Positions 18,626 through 31,870 of a stretch of DNA of 64,000 bases are shown one piece after another. Below the pieces are notes generated by a model. That model did not search any database. It saw only the letters and a program-made list of their open reading frames with translations, and was not told the origin of the DNA. The DNA lies in assembly GCA_938084905.1 (NCBI GenBank), contig CALKEQ010000007.1, forward strand, positions 1 to 64,000, in the 5' to 3' direction. Position 1 is the stretch's first letter; every line of letters begins with the position of its first letter. This DNA comes from an uncultured bacterium (GTDB lineage Bacteria > Desulfobacterota > Syntrophorhabdia > Syntrophorhabdales > JANXAF01). The position numbers and the translations under genes were made by a program.

Positions 18626-19910
18626 TAGGTGTAGGTATCATTGGATTTGGGACAGTAGGATCGGGGACTGTCAAGATTCTTCAGGAAGGTGGGACTCTTA
18701 TAAGGAAAAGAACGGGTCTTGATATTAGATTGGTCAAGATAGCAGATATTGATCTTACGAGGAAAAGGGATGTGGATGTGGATTCTCACCTTTTAACGAA
18801 TGATCCTTTTGAGGTGATAGGGAATTTGGATGTTCACATACTTGTCGAGTTGATTGGGGGAATAGAGCCTGCTTATCAGTATATCTGTGAGGCTATAAAG
18901 AGGGGCAAGTGGGTCGTAACTGCCAATAAAGCTTTGCTCGCAGAGAAAGGAATGGAGATCTTCCGCCTTGCAAGGGAAAAAAATTGTGAGATTGGGTTTG
19001 AGGCTTCAGTTTGTGGAGGAATTCCTGTCATAAAGGCGATAAGGGATGGACTTATAGGAAACAGAATCAACCGCATACTAGGGATTTTAAATGGGACGAG
19101 CAACTACATTTTGACAAGAATGGAGGAGGAGGAAATCTCCTTTGATGAAGCTCTAGAAGAGGCGAAGAGGTATGGATTTGCCGAGAGGGATCCTTCACTT
19201 GACGTTGACGGTTTGGACGCTGCTCACAAACTCTCGATCCTAATAATGATGGCATTCCACTACGGACTAAATACCAGGGATATAATGACGAGGGGGATAA
19301 GAAGAGTAGAACTCATGGACATAAAGTTTGCGCGTGAATTAGGTTACAGGATAAAGCTTTTGGCTCTGGCCAAGCTTATAGATTCAGAGATTGAGGCAAG
19401 GGTTGAGCCTGTTATGCTTCCTCTCAGTCATCCGTTAAGCAGTGTAAAAGGCGTGTACAATGCGGTATTCATAATTGGTGATAGAACCGGTCCTAACCTT
19501 TATTACGGGATTGGTGCGGGTTCAGAACCAACTGGAAGTGCTGTTGTCAGCGACATTGTAGATATGGCAATGAGAATGAAAATTGGCAAGGGGAACGCAA
19601 GGATACCGGTCTTCTTTGATGAGGTAAGAGGGATAAAGAATGCGGATGAAAGTTTTGCCCCCTTCTATGTGAGGTTTTTGGCGGAAGATAGACCAGGAGT
19701 CCTATCAAAAATCTCGGGTATCCTGGCAAGCTACAATATCAGTATATCTTCAGTGATACAGAAGGGAAGGAGGGAAGGTGGATTTGTTCCCATTGTGATG
19801 CTCACTCACGAAGCTAAGGAAGGTTCATTAAGAAAGGCTAAAGATGAGATAGATCGCCTCCCTTTTGTGAAGGAAGAAAGCCTCTACTTAAGAATAGAAG
19901 AAGGAGATTC

Positions 19911-19914
<4 letters not shown>
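18622..19914 (+). CDS. hom: Homoserine dehydrogenase with ACT domain
   Basis: Hom reduces aspartate semialdehyde to homoserine with NAD(P)H, the branch point to threonine and methionine. The Rossmann motif [12 protein letters not shown] is at the N-terminus; the catalytic domain carries [14 protein letters not shown]. The C-terminal ACT domain (from about 350, [19 protein letters not shown]) is the usual site of threonine feedback. The 430 residues are typical of monofunctional Hom. It overlaps both neighbours by 4 bases. Confidence 0.96.
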
Positions 19915-23540
<3,626 letters not shown>

Positions 23541-23559
<19 letters not shown>

Positions 23560-24527
23560 AATCTCTCCTCGGGCTAGGGAAAGAGGTTCTGAAAAAGGAG
23601 GCGGAGGCTATTTTAAAGGTTATGAATGAACTTGATGAGAATTTTGTAAAGGCGGTGGAAATTATAGAATCCTGTAAAGGAAGGGTGATACTTACAGGGA
23701 TGGGAAAGTCAGGCATAATATGTAAGAAGATCGCCTCCACTCTCACAAGCATAGGAAGTCCGGCGGTTTTCCTCCACCCGGCAGATTCCTTACATGGGGA
23801 TCTGGGAATGTTGAGAAAAGGTGACTGTGTGATAATAGTCAGTAGAAGCGGTGAAACTGAAGAAATCATAAAAATTCTCCCCGCAATCAAAAGGATTGAC
23901 CTTTCAACAATAATAATTACCGGAAATACGAATTCAACAGTTGCAAGATACGGAGATGTGGTGTTAAAGGTCGATGTGGAGGAGGCCTGTCCATACAATC
24001 TTATCCCAACATCTAGTACAACTGCGTCCCTTGCCCTTGGAGACGCTATTGCGGTAGCAATAATGGCTCTCAGAAAGGTTCGCCTTGAGGACTTTGCCTT
24101 TTTCCACCCCGGAGGCACGATAGGAAGGAAGCTACTTCTAAAAGTCGATGACCTTATGCACAAAGGTGAAGAGATCCCAAAGGTCTATGAGAACACGCTT
24201 ATGAAAGACACAATCCTGGAGATAACATCAAAAAGACTTGGTGTGACTGGTGTCTATAACAGGCAGGAGGAGCTAGTCGGTGTCATAACGGATGGTGATT
24301 TGAGAAGGGGTATAGAGAAGTACGGTAACTCATTTTTGGAAAGGAAGGCATCCGAGGTCATGACCCGTAACCCAAAGACCATATTGAAAGACGATTTGGC
24401 CACAAATGCCCTAAAAAAAATGGAACATTACGCCATAACCTCCCTGTTTGTTCTCGAGAGAGAAGGAGATAAAAAGCCTATTGGCATAATTCACATCCAC
24501 GATCTTTTGAAGGCCAAGATAGTTTAG
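23541..24527 (+). CDS. kdsD: Arabinose-5-phosphate isomerase, KdsD/KpsF
   Basis: This enzyme interconverts ribulose 5-phosphate and arabinose 5-phosphate, the substrate of KdsA. An SIS domain covers about 1-200 (VILTGMGKSGIICKKIAST, SRSGETEEI, PTSSTTASLALGDA), and two CBS repeats cover about 205-328. The 328 residues are normal. It overlaps kdsA by 19 bases. The Kdo 8-phosphate phosphatase gene kdsC, often next in this order, is absent from the window. Confidence 0.95.
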
Positions 24528-24536
24528 TTCCGGAAA

Positions 24537-25460
24537 ATGAAGGCAAGGAAGATATCCCTACACATATTTTTCGGTATAATAGCTGTGAGTCTTTTTTTCT
24601 CCTTTTACTTTTTCCTAAAGAAGCCCCAAAGAATTTCTCCTCCCAAAATGGAAGAAGAGGAAAGGAGAATTGTCGTTTTAAAAGATGCAAATTACGTAAG
24701 CGAAAGAGACGGAAGGCAAGATATGAGAATAAGGGCAAAATTGGCAAGGAAGTATATAGATAGTAGCGAGATAGAAATGGAGGAGGTGGAAGGGTCCTAT
24801 ACTTCAGAAAAAAAAGGTTCCATATCCTTTAGGGGAGAGAAAGGGATCGTGAACATGGAAAAGCAAAAGGGAATCGTATACGGGCTTCAGGCACAGATCA
24901 AGGACAAATACGAAATCAGAACCCCCTCTTTGAGCTTTGATCTGAAAAAGCATTCTGCTTCAGGTGAGGATACGGTTTCGATAAAGGGTGAGAATGTGAG
25001 AATAACTGGTACTGGGATAAGGGGAGAACTGAAAGAGGGAAGATTCTCTCTACTTAAGAATGTCTCGGGTTCGATTAAGATAAAGGGAAAGGAGCTAAGA
25101 TTCCTATGCGACGCATTTCTTTACGATAGCGTAAAAGAAATCTACGCATTGCAAGGGAACGTTAAAGCGACTGGTAAGGACATGTACGTGGATTGCGAAA
25201 AAATGTACCTATATGGATCTGAAGGGGAAATAAAAAGGGTGGAAGCTTATAGGGTGGGCGAGATGGTTCTAAAGGGAACTGTTGCGAAAAGTGAAAGGGC
25301 GGTATATGATTTTAGTAAAAATAAGGTGATCTTCACAGGAAAGGTTCAGGTGAAAAAGGAGGATATGGAATTGAAAGGAGATTATGTGGAGTATGACTTA
25401 GAGAGGGAAATTCTTTCGGGTTCAAACCCGGAGATGAAGATAATAAGGAAGGGATCCTAG
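24537..25460 (+). CDS. LPS export protein: LptC-like with LptA/OstA-like C-terminus
   Basis: One N-terminal membrane anchor (about 7-27) is followed by a beta-rich LptC-like region (about 40-170: ANYVSERDGRQDMRIRAK, then paired strands). An OstA/LptA-like region runs from about 200 to 300 (ALQGNVKATGKDMYVDCEKM, VIFTGKVQVKKEDMELKGDY). At 307 residues it is much longer than LptC alone (about 190), and no separate lptA lies before lptB. I infer one polypeptide supplying both the inner-membrane receptor and part of the periplasmic bridge carrying LPS. An elongated LptC with a separate lptA elsewhere is the alternative. Confidence 0.75.
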   Translation: MKARKISLHIFFGIIAVSLFFSFYFFLKKPQRISPPKMEEEERRIVVLKDANYVSERDGRQDMRIRAKLARKYIDSSEIEMEEVEGSYTSEKKGSISFRGEKGIVNMEKQKGIVYGLQAQIKDKYEIRTPSLSFDLKKHSASGEDTVSIKGENVRITGTGIRGELKEGRFSLLKNVSGSIKIKGKELRFLCDAFLYDSVKEIYALQGNVKATGKDMYVDCEKMYLYGSEGEIKRVEAYRVGEMVLKGTVAKSERAVYDFSKNKVIFTGKVQVKKEDMELKGDYVEYDLEREILSGSNPEMKIIRKGS

Positions 25461-26182
25461 TGCTCTCTGCGGTGAATGTGAGAAAATCGTACAACGGCAG
25501 AATAATAGTGAACGATATAACAGTATCTGTTGAGGAAGGGGAAATAGTTGGTCTTTTTGGTCCAAATGGGGCCGGGAAAACAACCTCTTTTTACATCATA
25601 ATCGGTTTTGTAAGGCCTGAAAGAGGGAGAATAATGCTTGATGAAGAGGACATCACTGACCTTCCCATGTTCATGAGGGCAAGGAAAGGGATCACGTACC
25701 TTCCCCAGGAGCCCTCCATCTTCAGAAAAATGAGTGTGGAGGATAACCTCATATCCATTCTTGAATTTTACGGCGAGGACAAAAAAACGATAAAAAGGAA
25801 GGTTGAAGAGATTCTTGAAGCCTTCAAACTTGCCCATCTTTCAAAGAACATAGCCGAATCACTTTCTGGAGGGGAAAGGAGAAGGCTTGAGATAGCCAGA
25901 GCCCTTATGGTTTCTCCAAGGTTCATGCTTCTAGATGAACCTTTCTCCAGTATTGATCCCCTTTCAGTATCAGACCTAAAAAAGATAATAAGGGGTTTAA
26001 AGAGGAGAAAGATCGGTATTCTCCTTTCCGATCACAATGTGAGGGAATCACTTCCTTTGTGTGACAGAGCATATATAATAAACAACGGAAGCCTCATCCT
26101 CGAGGGGACACCTGAAGTAATAGCCAATGACAGAACGGTTCGGGAGATATATTTGGGTGAGGAATTCTCTATAGATGCTTGA
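25460..26182 (+). CDS. lptB: LPS export ABC transporter ATPase LptB
   Basis: LptB powers extraction of LPS from the inner membrane with LptFG. Walker A GPNGAGKTT (about 34-42), Q-loop YLPQEPSIF, signature SLSGGERRRLEIARAL, Walker B FMLLDEPF and switch His in LLSDHNVRESL are all present; the last two contexts are typical of LptB. The GTG at 25460 shares a base with the previous TAG. The 240 residues are standard. It overlaps rpoN by 8 bases, the common lptB-rpoN order. Confidence 0.96.
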   Translation: MLSAVNVRKSYNGRIIVNDITVSVEEGEIVGLFGPNGAGKTTSFYIIIGFVRPERGRIMLDEEDITDLPMFMRARKGITYLPQEPSIFRKMSVEDNLISILEFYGEDKKTIKRKVEEILEAFKLAHLSKNIAESLSGGERRRLEIARALMVSPRFMLLDEPFSSIDPLSVSDLKKIIRGLKRRKIGILLSDHNVRESLPLCDRAYIINNGSLILEGTPEVIANDRTVREIYLGEEFSIDA

Positions 26183-27536
26183 AATAAAGCAGGAACAGAA
26201 GTTAGCACCAATCCTTACTCAGAGGCTTCAGCAGGCGATAAAACTATTACAGCTTTCCAGACTGGAGCTTAAAGAGGTAATAGAAGAGGAACTAAAAGAG
26301 AACCCTGTCCTTGAGATCGAGGAAAGAGATGAGGAAGCATCTGAAGAGGAAACTCGTGAGAAAGAGGATATGGTAGAATTTTTGGAGAAGTACTCTCCTT
26401 CTGAGATTTATGAGGAGCTTGAGGAGAGAGAGTTCCCAGAATATGAGAAGTTTATTAAAAGAGGACAGAACTTTAGAGACTATTTAAGGTGGCAGATAAG
26501 CCTATCAGATCTCTCTCCTATAGAGAGACAGGCAGCTGAATGGGTCATTGAGAATATAGACGACAATGGCTACCTCCTCTGTGATCCGGAGGAGATAGCT
26601 GCCCAGTCTAATTTTCCAAAGGATCTAATCGTGTCAGTCGTAGAAAAGGTAAAGAAACTTGACCCTCCTGGTGTGGGTGCTCGAGACTTAAAAGAATGCA
26701 TACTTCTCCAGTACTACGCTAAAGAGGAGAGAGATCCTCTCTTCGAGCTTGTTTTGAAAAAGTACTTCGAGTTTTTGAAGAGTGGAAAACTTAACGAAAT
26801 ATCTAAGAAAACAGGTATCCCCAAGGAAAAGGTAAGAGAAATGTACGAAAAACTGAAAAAATTCGATCCTAAGCCAGGACGTAACTTTGCCGATGAAACG
26901 ACTGTGTACGTTATTCCTGACGTCTACGTAATAAAGAAGGATGAGGATTTTGAGGTTGTCCTTAACGATGATGAACTTCCCGAGCTTAGGATCAGTAAGT
27001 ACTACCTGGACCTTTACACAAAAAAGGGAGTTGATCCTGAAACGAAAAGGTTCATCAAAAACAAAGTAAGGCAGGCTGAATGGTTCATTAAGAGTTTGGA
27101 ACAGAGGAGAAGGACACTGTACCTAGTTGCGAAAAGCATAGTCCGCTTCCAGGAAGGATTCATGAGGGGGGGAGTAAGATACTTAAAGCCATTGACGCTT
27201 AAGGATGTGGCAATGGATGTGGGAGTGCACGAATCTACGGTGAGCAGGATTACCGCAAACAAGTACATGAGCACGCCCTTTGGCACATACGAGATGAAAT
27301 TTTTCTTTCCGCAGGGTCTCGACAGGGACCGCGGAGAAGCTGTCTCGGCCGACTCCGTCATGAACATGATTAAGGAGGTGATAGATGGGGAAGACAAAAG
27401 GAGGCCTTTGACTGACGATGAGATTGCAAATGTGCTAAGAGAAAGATACGGGATAAAAATAGCTCGGAGGACGGTTGTGAAATATCGGGAACAGCTAAAC
27501 ATAGCGCCATCGAGACTGAGAAAAAAGGTCGTTTAA
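26175..27536 (+). CDS. rpoN: RNA polymerase sigma-54 factor
   Basis: RpoN directs polymerase to -24/-12 promoters that need an AAA+ activator. Region I is Gln/Leu rich (TQRLQQAIKLLQLSRLEL), followed by an acidic region II. The core-binding domain, the DNA-binding HTH (VAMDVGVHESTVSRITANKYM) and the RpoN box ARRTVVKYRE near residues 433-442 complete it. The 453 residues are full length. A target promoter and a matching activator are present in this window, before livK and at 54571-55938. Confidence 0.97.
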   Translation: MLEIKQEQKLAPILTQRLQQAIKLLQLSRLELKEVIEEELKENPVLEIEERDEEASEEETREKEDMVEFLEKYSPSEIYEELEEREFPEYEKFIKRGQNFRDYLRWQISLSDLSPIERQAAEWVIENIDDNGYLLCDPEEIAAQSNFPKDLIVSVVEKVKKLDPPGVGARDLKECILLQYYAKEERDPLFELVLKKYFEFLKSGKLNEISKKTGIPKEKVREMYEKLKKFDPKPGRNFADETTVYVIPDVYVIKKDEDFEVVLNDDELPELRISKYYLDLYTKKGVDPETKRFIKNKVRQAEWFIKSLEQRRRTLYLVAKSIVRFQEGFMRGGVRYLKPLTLKDVAMDVGVHESTVSRITANKYMSTPFGTYEMKFFFPQGLDRDRGEAVSADSVMNMIKEVIDGEDKRRPLTDDEIANVLRERYGIKIARRTVVKYREQLNIAPSRLRKKVV

Positions 27537-27558
27537 AAATATTTGGCTGGAGGTCAGG

Positions 27559-28080
27559 ATGGAAATATCCATAAGCTTCAGACACGTTGAGCCGAGTGAT
27601 TACCTTAAAGCCTACGTTGAAGAAAAATTAAAACGCCTAGAAAGGTACGTTGAGGGGCCCCTCGAGGCTCACGTTGTTCTCTCCTCAGAGCGAAAGCACC
27701 TAAACAAAGTGGATATTATGCTCAATCTGAATGGAATGGTTATAAATGCTGAAGAGGTCATGGATGATATGAGGGCATCGATCGATAAGATACTTGATAA
27801 ACTGGAAAGGAGGCTGAAAAGATACAGGGAAAAGATAAGAAAGATCAGGGAAAAGAGGAAAGCTGAGATTTCAGGAGAGACGAGTGAACCTGAAAGAGTC
27901 GTTGTAAGGAGAAATATAAACTTGAAACCGATGGATGTAGAAGAGGCCATACTCCAGCTCGAGGCATTGGGAAATAGCTTTCTCGTTTTCAGGGATAGGG
28001 AGAACGATAACGTTTGCGTTCTCTACAAAAGAAAAGATGGAAACTTCAGCATAATAGAGACACGGGGCAGGGTTCATTGA
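27559..28080 (+). CDS. hpf: Ribosome hibernation promoting factor, long form
   Basis: HPF binds the 30S decoding region of idle ribosomes; long forms dimerise them through a C-terminal domain. An S30AE domain (about 1-100) with the helix ending RRLKRYREKIRKI, a charged linker, and the compact C-terminal domain (about 117-173, KPMDVEEAILQLEALGNSFLVFRD) are seen. GGAGG precedes ATG 27559. The position after rpoN is conserved in many proteobacteria. Confidence 0.95.
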   Translation: MEISISFRHVEPSDYLKAYVEEKLKRLERYVEGPLEAHVVLSSERKHLNKVDIMLNLNGMVINAEEVMDDMRASIDKILDKLERRLKRYREKIRKIREKRKAEISGETSEPERVVVRRNINLKPMDVEEAILQLEALGNSFLVFRDRENDNVCVLYKRKDGNFSIIETRGRVH

Positions 28081-28544
28081 AGGTCAGCGACATCCTAAAA
28101 GAGACGTGCATCGTCCCGGAGATGAAAAGCAGGAAGAAGGAGGAGGCAATAGCAGAACTTGTAGAATATTTATGGGAACAAAATCTTTTACCTGACAGAA
28201 AAGAGGCAGAAAGGGTTGTTTTGGAAAGGGAGAAGCTGGGATCCACGGCTATAGGAGAAGGGATTGCCATCCCACATGGAAAACTGAAAGACATTGAGAA
28301 TCTCATATGCATCCTTGGTATTACAAAAGAGGGGATTGATTTTGATTCTATTGATGGAAAGCCTGTCCACCTCATATTTCTTATGTTCGCTCCAGAACAC
28401 AAGATTTCTCTTCATTTGGAGGCATTGTCAAAGGTGTCAAGGATCCTGAGAAATAATCTGCTTGTGGAAAAGATTCTCAAGGCCAAAGATCGTGGAGAGA
28501 TTTACGCCCTGATAGGGGAAGAGGATTTTGACGCAAAAGTATGA
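28077..28544 (+). CDS. ptsN: PTS IIA-like nitrogen-regulatory protein PtsN
   Basis: This EIIA-Ntr-type (fructose-family) domain accepts phosphate from HPr or NPr. The phosphorylatable His is at about residue 67 in GEGIAIPHGKL. The family N-terminus begins at KVSDILKETCIV, so I chose TTG 28077, which overlaps the hpf TGA as TTGA; another TTG at 28014 would add 21 unmatched residues. Length is then 155, standard for PtsN. No fructose permease domain is fused or adjacent, so a regulatory role is likely. Confidence 0.9.
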   Translation: MKVSDILKETCIVPEMKSRKKEEAIAELVEYLWEQNLLPDRKEAERVVLEREKLGSTAIGEGIAIPHGKLKDIENLICILGITKEGIDFDSIDGKPVHLIFLMFAPEHKISLHLEALSKVSRILRNNLLVEKILKAKDRGEIYALIGEEDFDAKV

Positions 28545-29401
28545 AGGAGGCTGATTTTAGAGTTGTTATTGTGAGTGGAATTTCAGGTTCAGGGAAGACG
28601 ACTTTTTTGAGAGCCTTGGAAGATATAGGATTTTTCTGTGTTGATAATCTGCCCATTATCATGCTCGATCCGTTTCTTGAAATTTACACATCATCGAAAA
28701 GAAATGCCAAAAGGTGTGCCTTTGTTGTGGATATAAGGGAGAAAGAGTTCTTTTCAGATGGAGAAAATTTGATAAGGGAAATAAAAAAGAAGTACGGTGC
28801 TGAGATCGTTTTTCTTGAGAGTACAGATGAGATTCTTATAAGAAGGTTCAGAGAGACCCGCAGGGCCCACCCACTTTCTGACAAATTTAGCGTAAAAGAT
28901 GCTATAAGGGAGGAAAGAAGCCTCCTTCAGTGGCTCAAAAATATGGCCGATACGATTCTTGATACTTCCACAATGTCCCCACACGAGCTAAAGAACTTTG
29001 TCTTCAGGAACTACTCAAGGGAAGAGAGAAAGATGAACATAAATGTGGTCTCATTTGGGTACTCCTTTGGAATTCCCTACGATGCGGATCTGATCATAGA
29101 TGTGAGATTTTTGCCAAATCCCAATTACGTGGAAGAATTAAAGGATAAAACTGGACTAGATGAGGAGGTTATCGCCTACGTCTCTGGAAGCGAGGTGTAC
29201 AATCACTTTTCCGAACTCCTTTGGAATTTTTTCTCCTTTCTTATCCCCCGGTATGAAGAAGAGGGAAAGAGGTACTTGACCATAAGTTTTGGATGTACAG
29301 GTGGTAAGCACAGATCTGTGGTTGTCGCAGAAAAGTTTTCAGAAAAGTGTGCAAGTATGGGTTATAATGTCACAAAACTTCACAGAGATTTAGGAAAATA
29401 G
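28541..29401 (+). CDS. rapZ: RNase adapter protein RapZ (YvcJ family)
   Basis: RapZ-family P-loop proteins bind nucleotides; in E. coli RapZ guides RNase E to the sRNA GlmZ, which tunes amino-sugar synthesis. Walker A GISGSGKTTF (about 13-22), GFFCVDNLP and the C-terminal SFGCTGGKHRSVVVAE signature (near 255-270) are visible. The 286 residues are normal. It lies in the usual ptsN-rapZ-PTS order, with an ATGA overlap with ptsN. Which RNA it controls here is unknown. Confidence 0.95.
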   Translation: MKEADFRVVIVSGISGSGKTTFLRALEDIGFFCVDNLPIIMLDPFLEIYTSSKRNAKRCAFVVDIREKEFFSDGENLIREIKKKYGAEIVFLESTDEILIRRFRETRRAHPLSDKFSVKDAIREERSLLQWLKNMADTILDTSTMSPHELKNFVFRNYSREERKMNINVVSFGYSFGIPYDADLIIDVRFLPNPNYVEELKDKTGLDEEVIAYVSGSEVYNHFSELLWNFFSFLIPRYEEEGKRYLTISFGCTGGKHRSVVVAEKFSEKCASMGYNVTKLHRDLGK

Positions 29402-29403
29402 TG

Positions 29404-29814
29404 ATGGTTGGGGTTGTGGTGTGTGCACACTTTAATCTGGCAAAGGAACTTGTCCTTGCCACTGAACTGATAGCAGGCAGGCAAGATCAGCTGAGGTTCG
29501 TAAACATAAACCCTGAGGGAGACATGGAAAGGTTAAAAAAGGAGCTTGAGAAAGCGGTAAAGGAGGTTGACTCAGGTGAGGGTGTGATCATTTTTACAGA
29601 CATGTTCGGCGGAACTCCTTGCAATTTAAGCCTTTCTTTTTTGGAAAAAGGAAGGATCGAGGTAATAACTGGAGTGAACTTGCCAATGCTTGTGAAGATC
29701 GTATTTGAGAGAGAGGGTAAGAAACTCGAGGAACTTACCCAGTTCATAACAAGTTACGGACAGCAGCAGATATACCTGGCCAGGGACATTTTGAAAAAAG
29801 GTGCTCAAAGGTAA
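29404..29814 (+). CDS. PTS mannose-family EIIA domain protein
   Basis: The stand-alone EIIA-Man domain of 136 residues has its phospho-accepting His at position 9 (VVVCAHFNLA). FTDMFGGTPCNLSL and the ITGVNLPML stretch are typical. I prefer ATG 29404 over GTG 29401, since AGGA lies just upstream and the family begins MVGVVV. No IIB, IIC or IID mannose components are encoded here, so it is probably a regulatory target or phosphate sink rather than part of a transporter. Confidence 0.9.
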   Translation: MVGVVVCAHFNLAKELVLATELIAGRQDQLRFVNINPEGDMERLKKELEKAVKEVDSGEGVIIFTDMFGGTPCNLSLSFLEKGRIEVITGVNLPMLVKIVFEREGKKLEELTQFITSYGQQQIYLARDILKKGAQR

Positions 29815-30067
29815 CTTTGTGATAAAAAACAGGCTAGGATTGCACGCAAGGGCAGCGGCCCTTTTTGTTAAAAAGGCGAATGAGTTTTTGTCCGAAGTAA
29901 GGGTGGAAAAGGATGGGCAGAAGGTAAACGGAAAGAGTATCACAAGTCTCCTTATGCTTGCCTGTCCCTTTGGAACGGAGATAGGTCTAGAGGTGGAGGG
30001 AGAGGACGAAATGGAAGCTTTTAGAGAGCTCTCCAAAATTATAGAAGAAGGGTTCTTCGAAGAATGA
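29801..30067 (+). CDS. Phosphocarrier protein HPr / NPr
   Basis: HPr carries phosphate from Enzyme I to EIIA domains. His15 lies in RLGLHARAAA. A Ser at position 46 (GKSITS) corresponds to the regulatory site phosphorylated by HPr kinase in other bacteria, although no hprK is found in this window. At 88 residues it has standard size. GTG 29801 lies inside the end of the EIIA gene (14-base overlap). It serves both PtsN and the mannose-type EIIA in the same operon (inference). Confidence 0.94.
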   Translation: MLKGNFVIKNRLGLHARAAALFVKKANEFLSEVRVEKDGQKVNGKSITSLLMLACPFGTEIGLEVEGEDEMEAFRELSKIIEEGFFEE

Positions 30068-31860
30068 ACGCAAGGAGAGTGATAAAAGGTATCGGCACAT
30101 CATCCGGTGTTTCTATTGGAAGGGCCTATGTCCTAGAAAGGGGTAAGATCCCTGTACCAAAAAGGAACATAAAGCCTGAGAGCCATGAGAAAGAGATAGC
30201 TAAATTTAAGGCGGCCCTTAAGGACGCTCAGGAAGAGCTTAACTCGATAAAGGATAGGCTGGATGAAGAGATAAGAAGGCACGCCTTCATCATAGATACA
30301 CACCTTCTTATCCTTCAGGACGATTTTCTCATTAACTCCGTCGTAGACACTATCAGGAAGGAGAATGTGAATGCGGAGTGGGCACTCGACTTGGTTGTAT
30401 CGAAAATTATAAACACCCTCGAGAAGGTGGAAGACCCCTATTTGAAGGAGAGAGCCCAGGACATCCATTACGTGTACAAAAGGCTTATGAGGATAATGGT
30501 GAAAAAGGTGAAATCTGATATTGACAGCGTAAATGTGAGTGGGAAAACAATCATAGTTGCACACGATTTATCCCCTGCCGATACCATACATCTGAACCTG
30601 AAAAAGATCTCTGGCTTTGTGACGGATATAGGTGGGAGAACTTCTCACACCTCAATAGTTGCAAGGGCCTTAGAAATTCCTGCAGTTGTAGGAGCACAGA
30701 CAGCTTCAAGTACCATAAAGAACTTTGAAAGGGTTATCATTGATGGTGATGAAGGGATAGTGATAGTAAACCCCACAGAGGAAGATCTGAAATACTACTC
30801 CCATAAGCAGAAGATTTTGAGGGAGAAGAAGAACGAGTATGTAAAAATTGCAAGGTTGAAATCGGAGACGAGGGATGGATTCAAAGTTAAAATAGGGGCA
30901 AACATAGAGCTGATACCGGAGATGGAAATAGTGGAAAAATACGGAGGTGAAGGGATAGGTCTTTACAGAACCGAGTATCTTTATCTTTCAAGAAACAGTA
31001 TTCCAACGGAAGAGGAACACTTCCAGGTTTACAAAAAACTGGCAGAGAAAAGATCATTTAAGTACGTAACCGTAAGGACACTCGACATAGGTGGAGACAA
31101 ATTCTCCTCTAGCTTAGACATCTCAAAGGAATTGAACCCTGCAATGGGACTTCGCGCCGTAAGACTCTGCATAAGGGAGGTACCCCTATTCAAATCTCAG
31201 CTTAAAGGTATCCTGAGGGCAAGTGCTTACGGTCCCTTAAGAATTCTTATCCCAATGGTTTCTGGGCTTGAAGAGATAAGGAAGGTGAAGGAGATTATAA
31301 GCGAATGCATGGCTGAGCTGGACGAAAAGGGGATAGAATACAAGAAGGATATTGAGATTGGAGTTATGGTGGAAGTTCCCTCGTCTTGTCTGATAAGTGA
31401 GATTCTCGCAAAAGAGGTGAATTTTTTCAGCATAGGGACTAACGACCTTATCCAGTACACTCTTGCAATTGATAGGGTAAACGAGTACGTTTCCTATCTT
31501 TACGAGCCACTTCACCCAGCTGTTCTGAGACTTATAAAAACTACGATCGATGCTGCCCACAAAGAGGGGATAGAGGTTGCCCTTTGTGGAGAGATGGCGT
31601 CTGAGCCGCTTTACATTCCAGTTCTTCTGGGCCTCGGGATTGATGAACTGAGCATGAACCCCTATTCAATCCCAAGAGCGAAAAGTGTGATAAGGAAGCT
31701 GGATCAGAACTACTGCAGGAATCTTGCAATGCACGTCTTGGGTATGAAATCTGGCAAGGAAGCTGAGGATTTTCTCAAAGTTGAACTAAGCGAGCTATTG
31801 AAAGACGAGTGGATTTTAGTTGATAATAGATACGATCCACAGAAAGGCAAAGATTACTGA
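30064..31860 (+). CDS. ptsI: Phosphoenolpyruvate-protein phosphotransferase (PTS Enzyme I)
   Basis: Enzyme I takes phosphate from phosphoenolpyruvate and passes it to HPr. The phospho-His is His195 in [21 protein letters not shown]. The PEP-binding barrel has RTLDIGGDK, the [16 protein letters not shown] stretch and the catalytic Cys in [10 protein letters not shown]. No GAF domain is fused at the N-terminus, so it looks like classical EI rather than PtsP, at 598 residues. It overlaps the HPr gene by 4 bases and ends 10 bases before metK. Confidence 0.96.
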   Translation: MNARRVIKGIGTSSGVSIGRAYVLERGKIPVPKRNIKPESHEKEIAKFKAALKDAQEELNSIKDRLDEEIRRHAFIIDTHLLILQDDFLINSVVDTIRKENVNAEWALDLVVSKIINTLEKVEDPYLKERAQDIHYVYKRLMRIMVKKVKSDIDSVNVSGKTIIVAHDLSPADTIHLNLKKISGFVTDIGGRTSHTSIVARALEIPAVVGAQTASSTIKNFERVIIDGDEGIVIVNPTEEDLKYYSHKQKILREKKNEYVKIARLKSETRDGFKVKIGANIELIPEMEIVEKYGGEGIGLYRTEYLYLSRNSIPTEEEHFQVYKKLAEKRSFKYVTVRTLDIGGDKFSSSLDISKELNPAMGLRAVRLCIREVPLFKSQLKGILRASAYGPLRILIPMVSGLEEIRKVKEIISECMAELDEKGIEYKKDIEIGVMVEVPSSCLISEILAKEVNFFSIGTNDLIQYTLAIDRVNEYVSYLYEPLHPAVLRLIKTTIDAAHKEGIEVALCGEMASEPLYIPVLLGLGIDELSMNPYSIPRAKSVIRKLDQNYCRNLAMHVLGMKSGKEAEDFLKVELSELLKDEWILVDNRYDPQKGKDY

Positions 31861-31870
31861 GGAGGAGAGA

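Noticed and set aside
31861..31870. SAM riboswitch before metK
   Set aside because: Only 10 bases separate ptsI and metK, so no riboswitch can fit.
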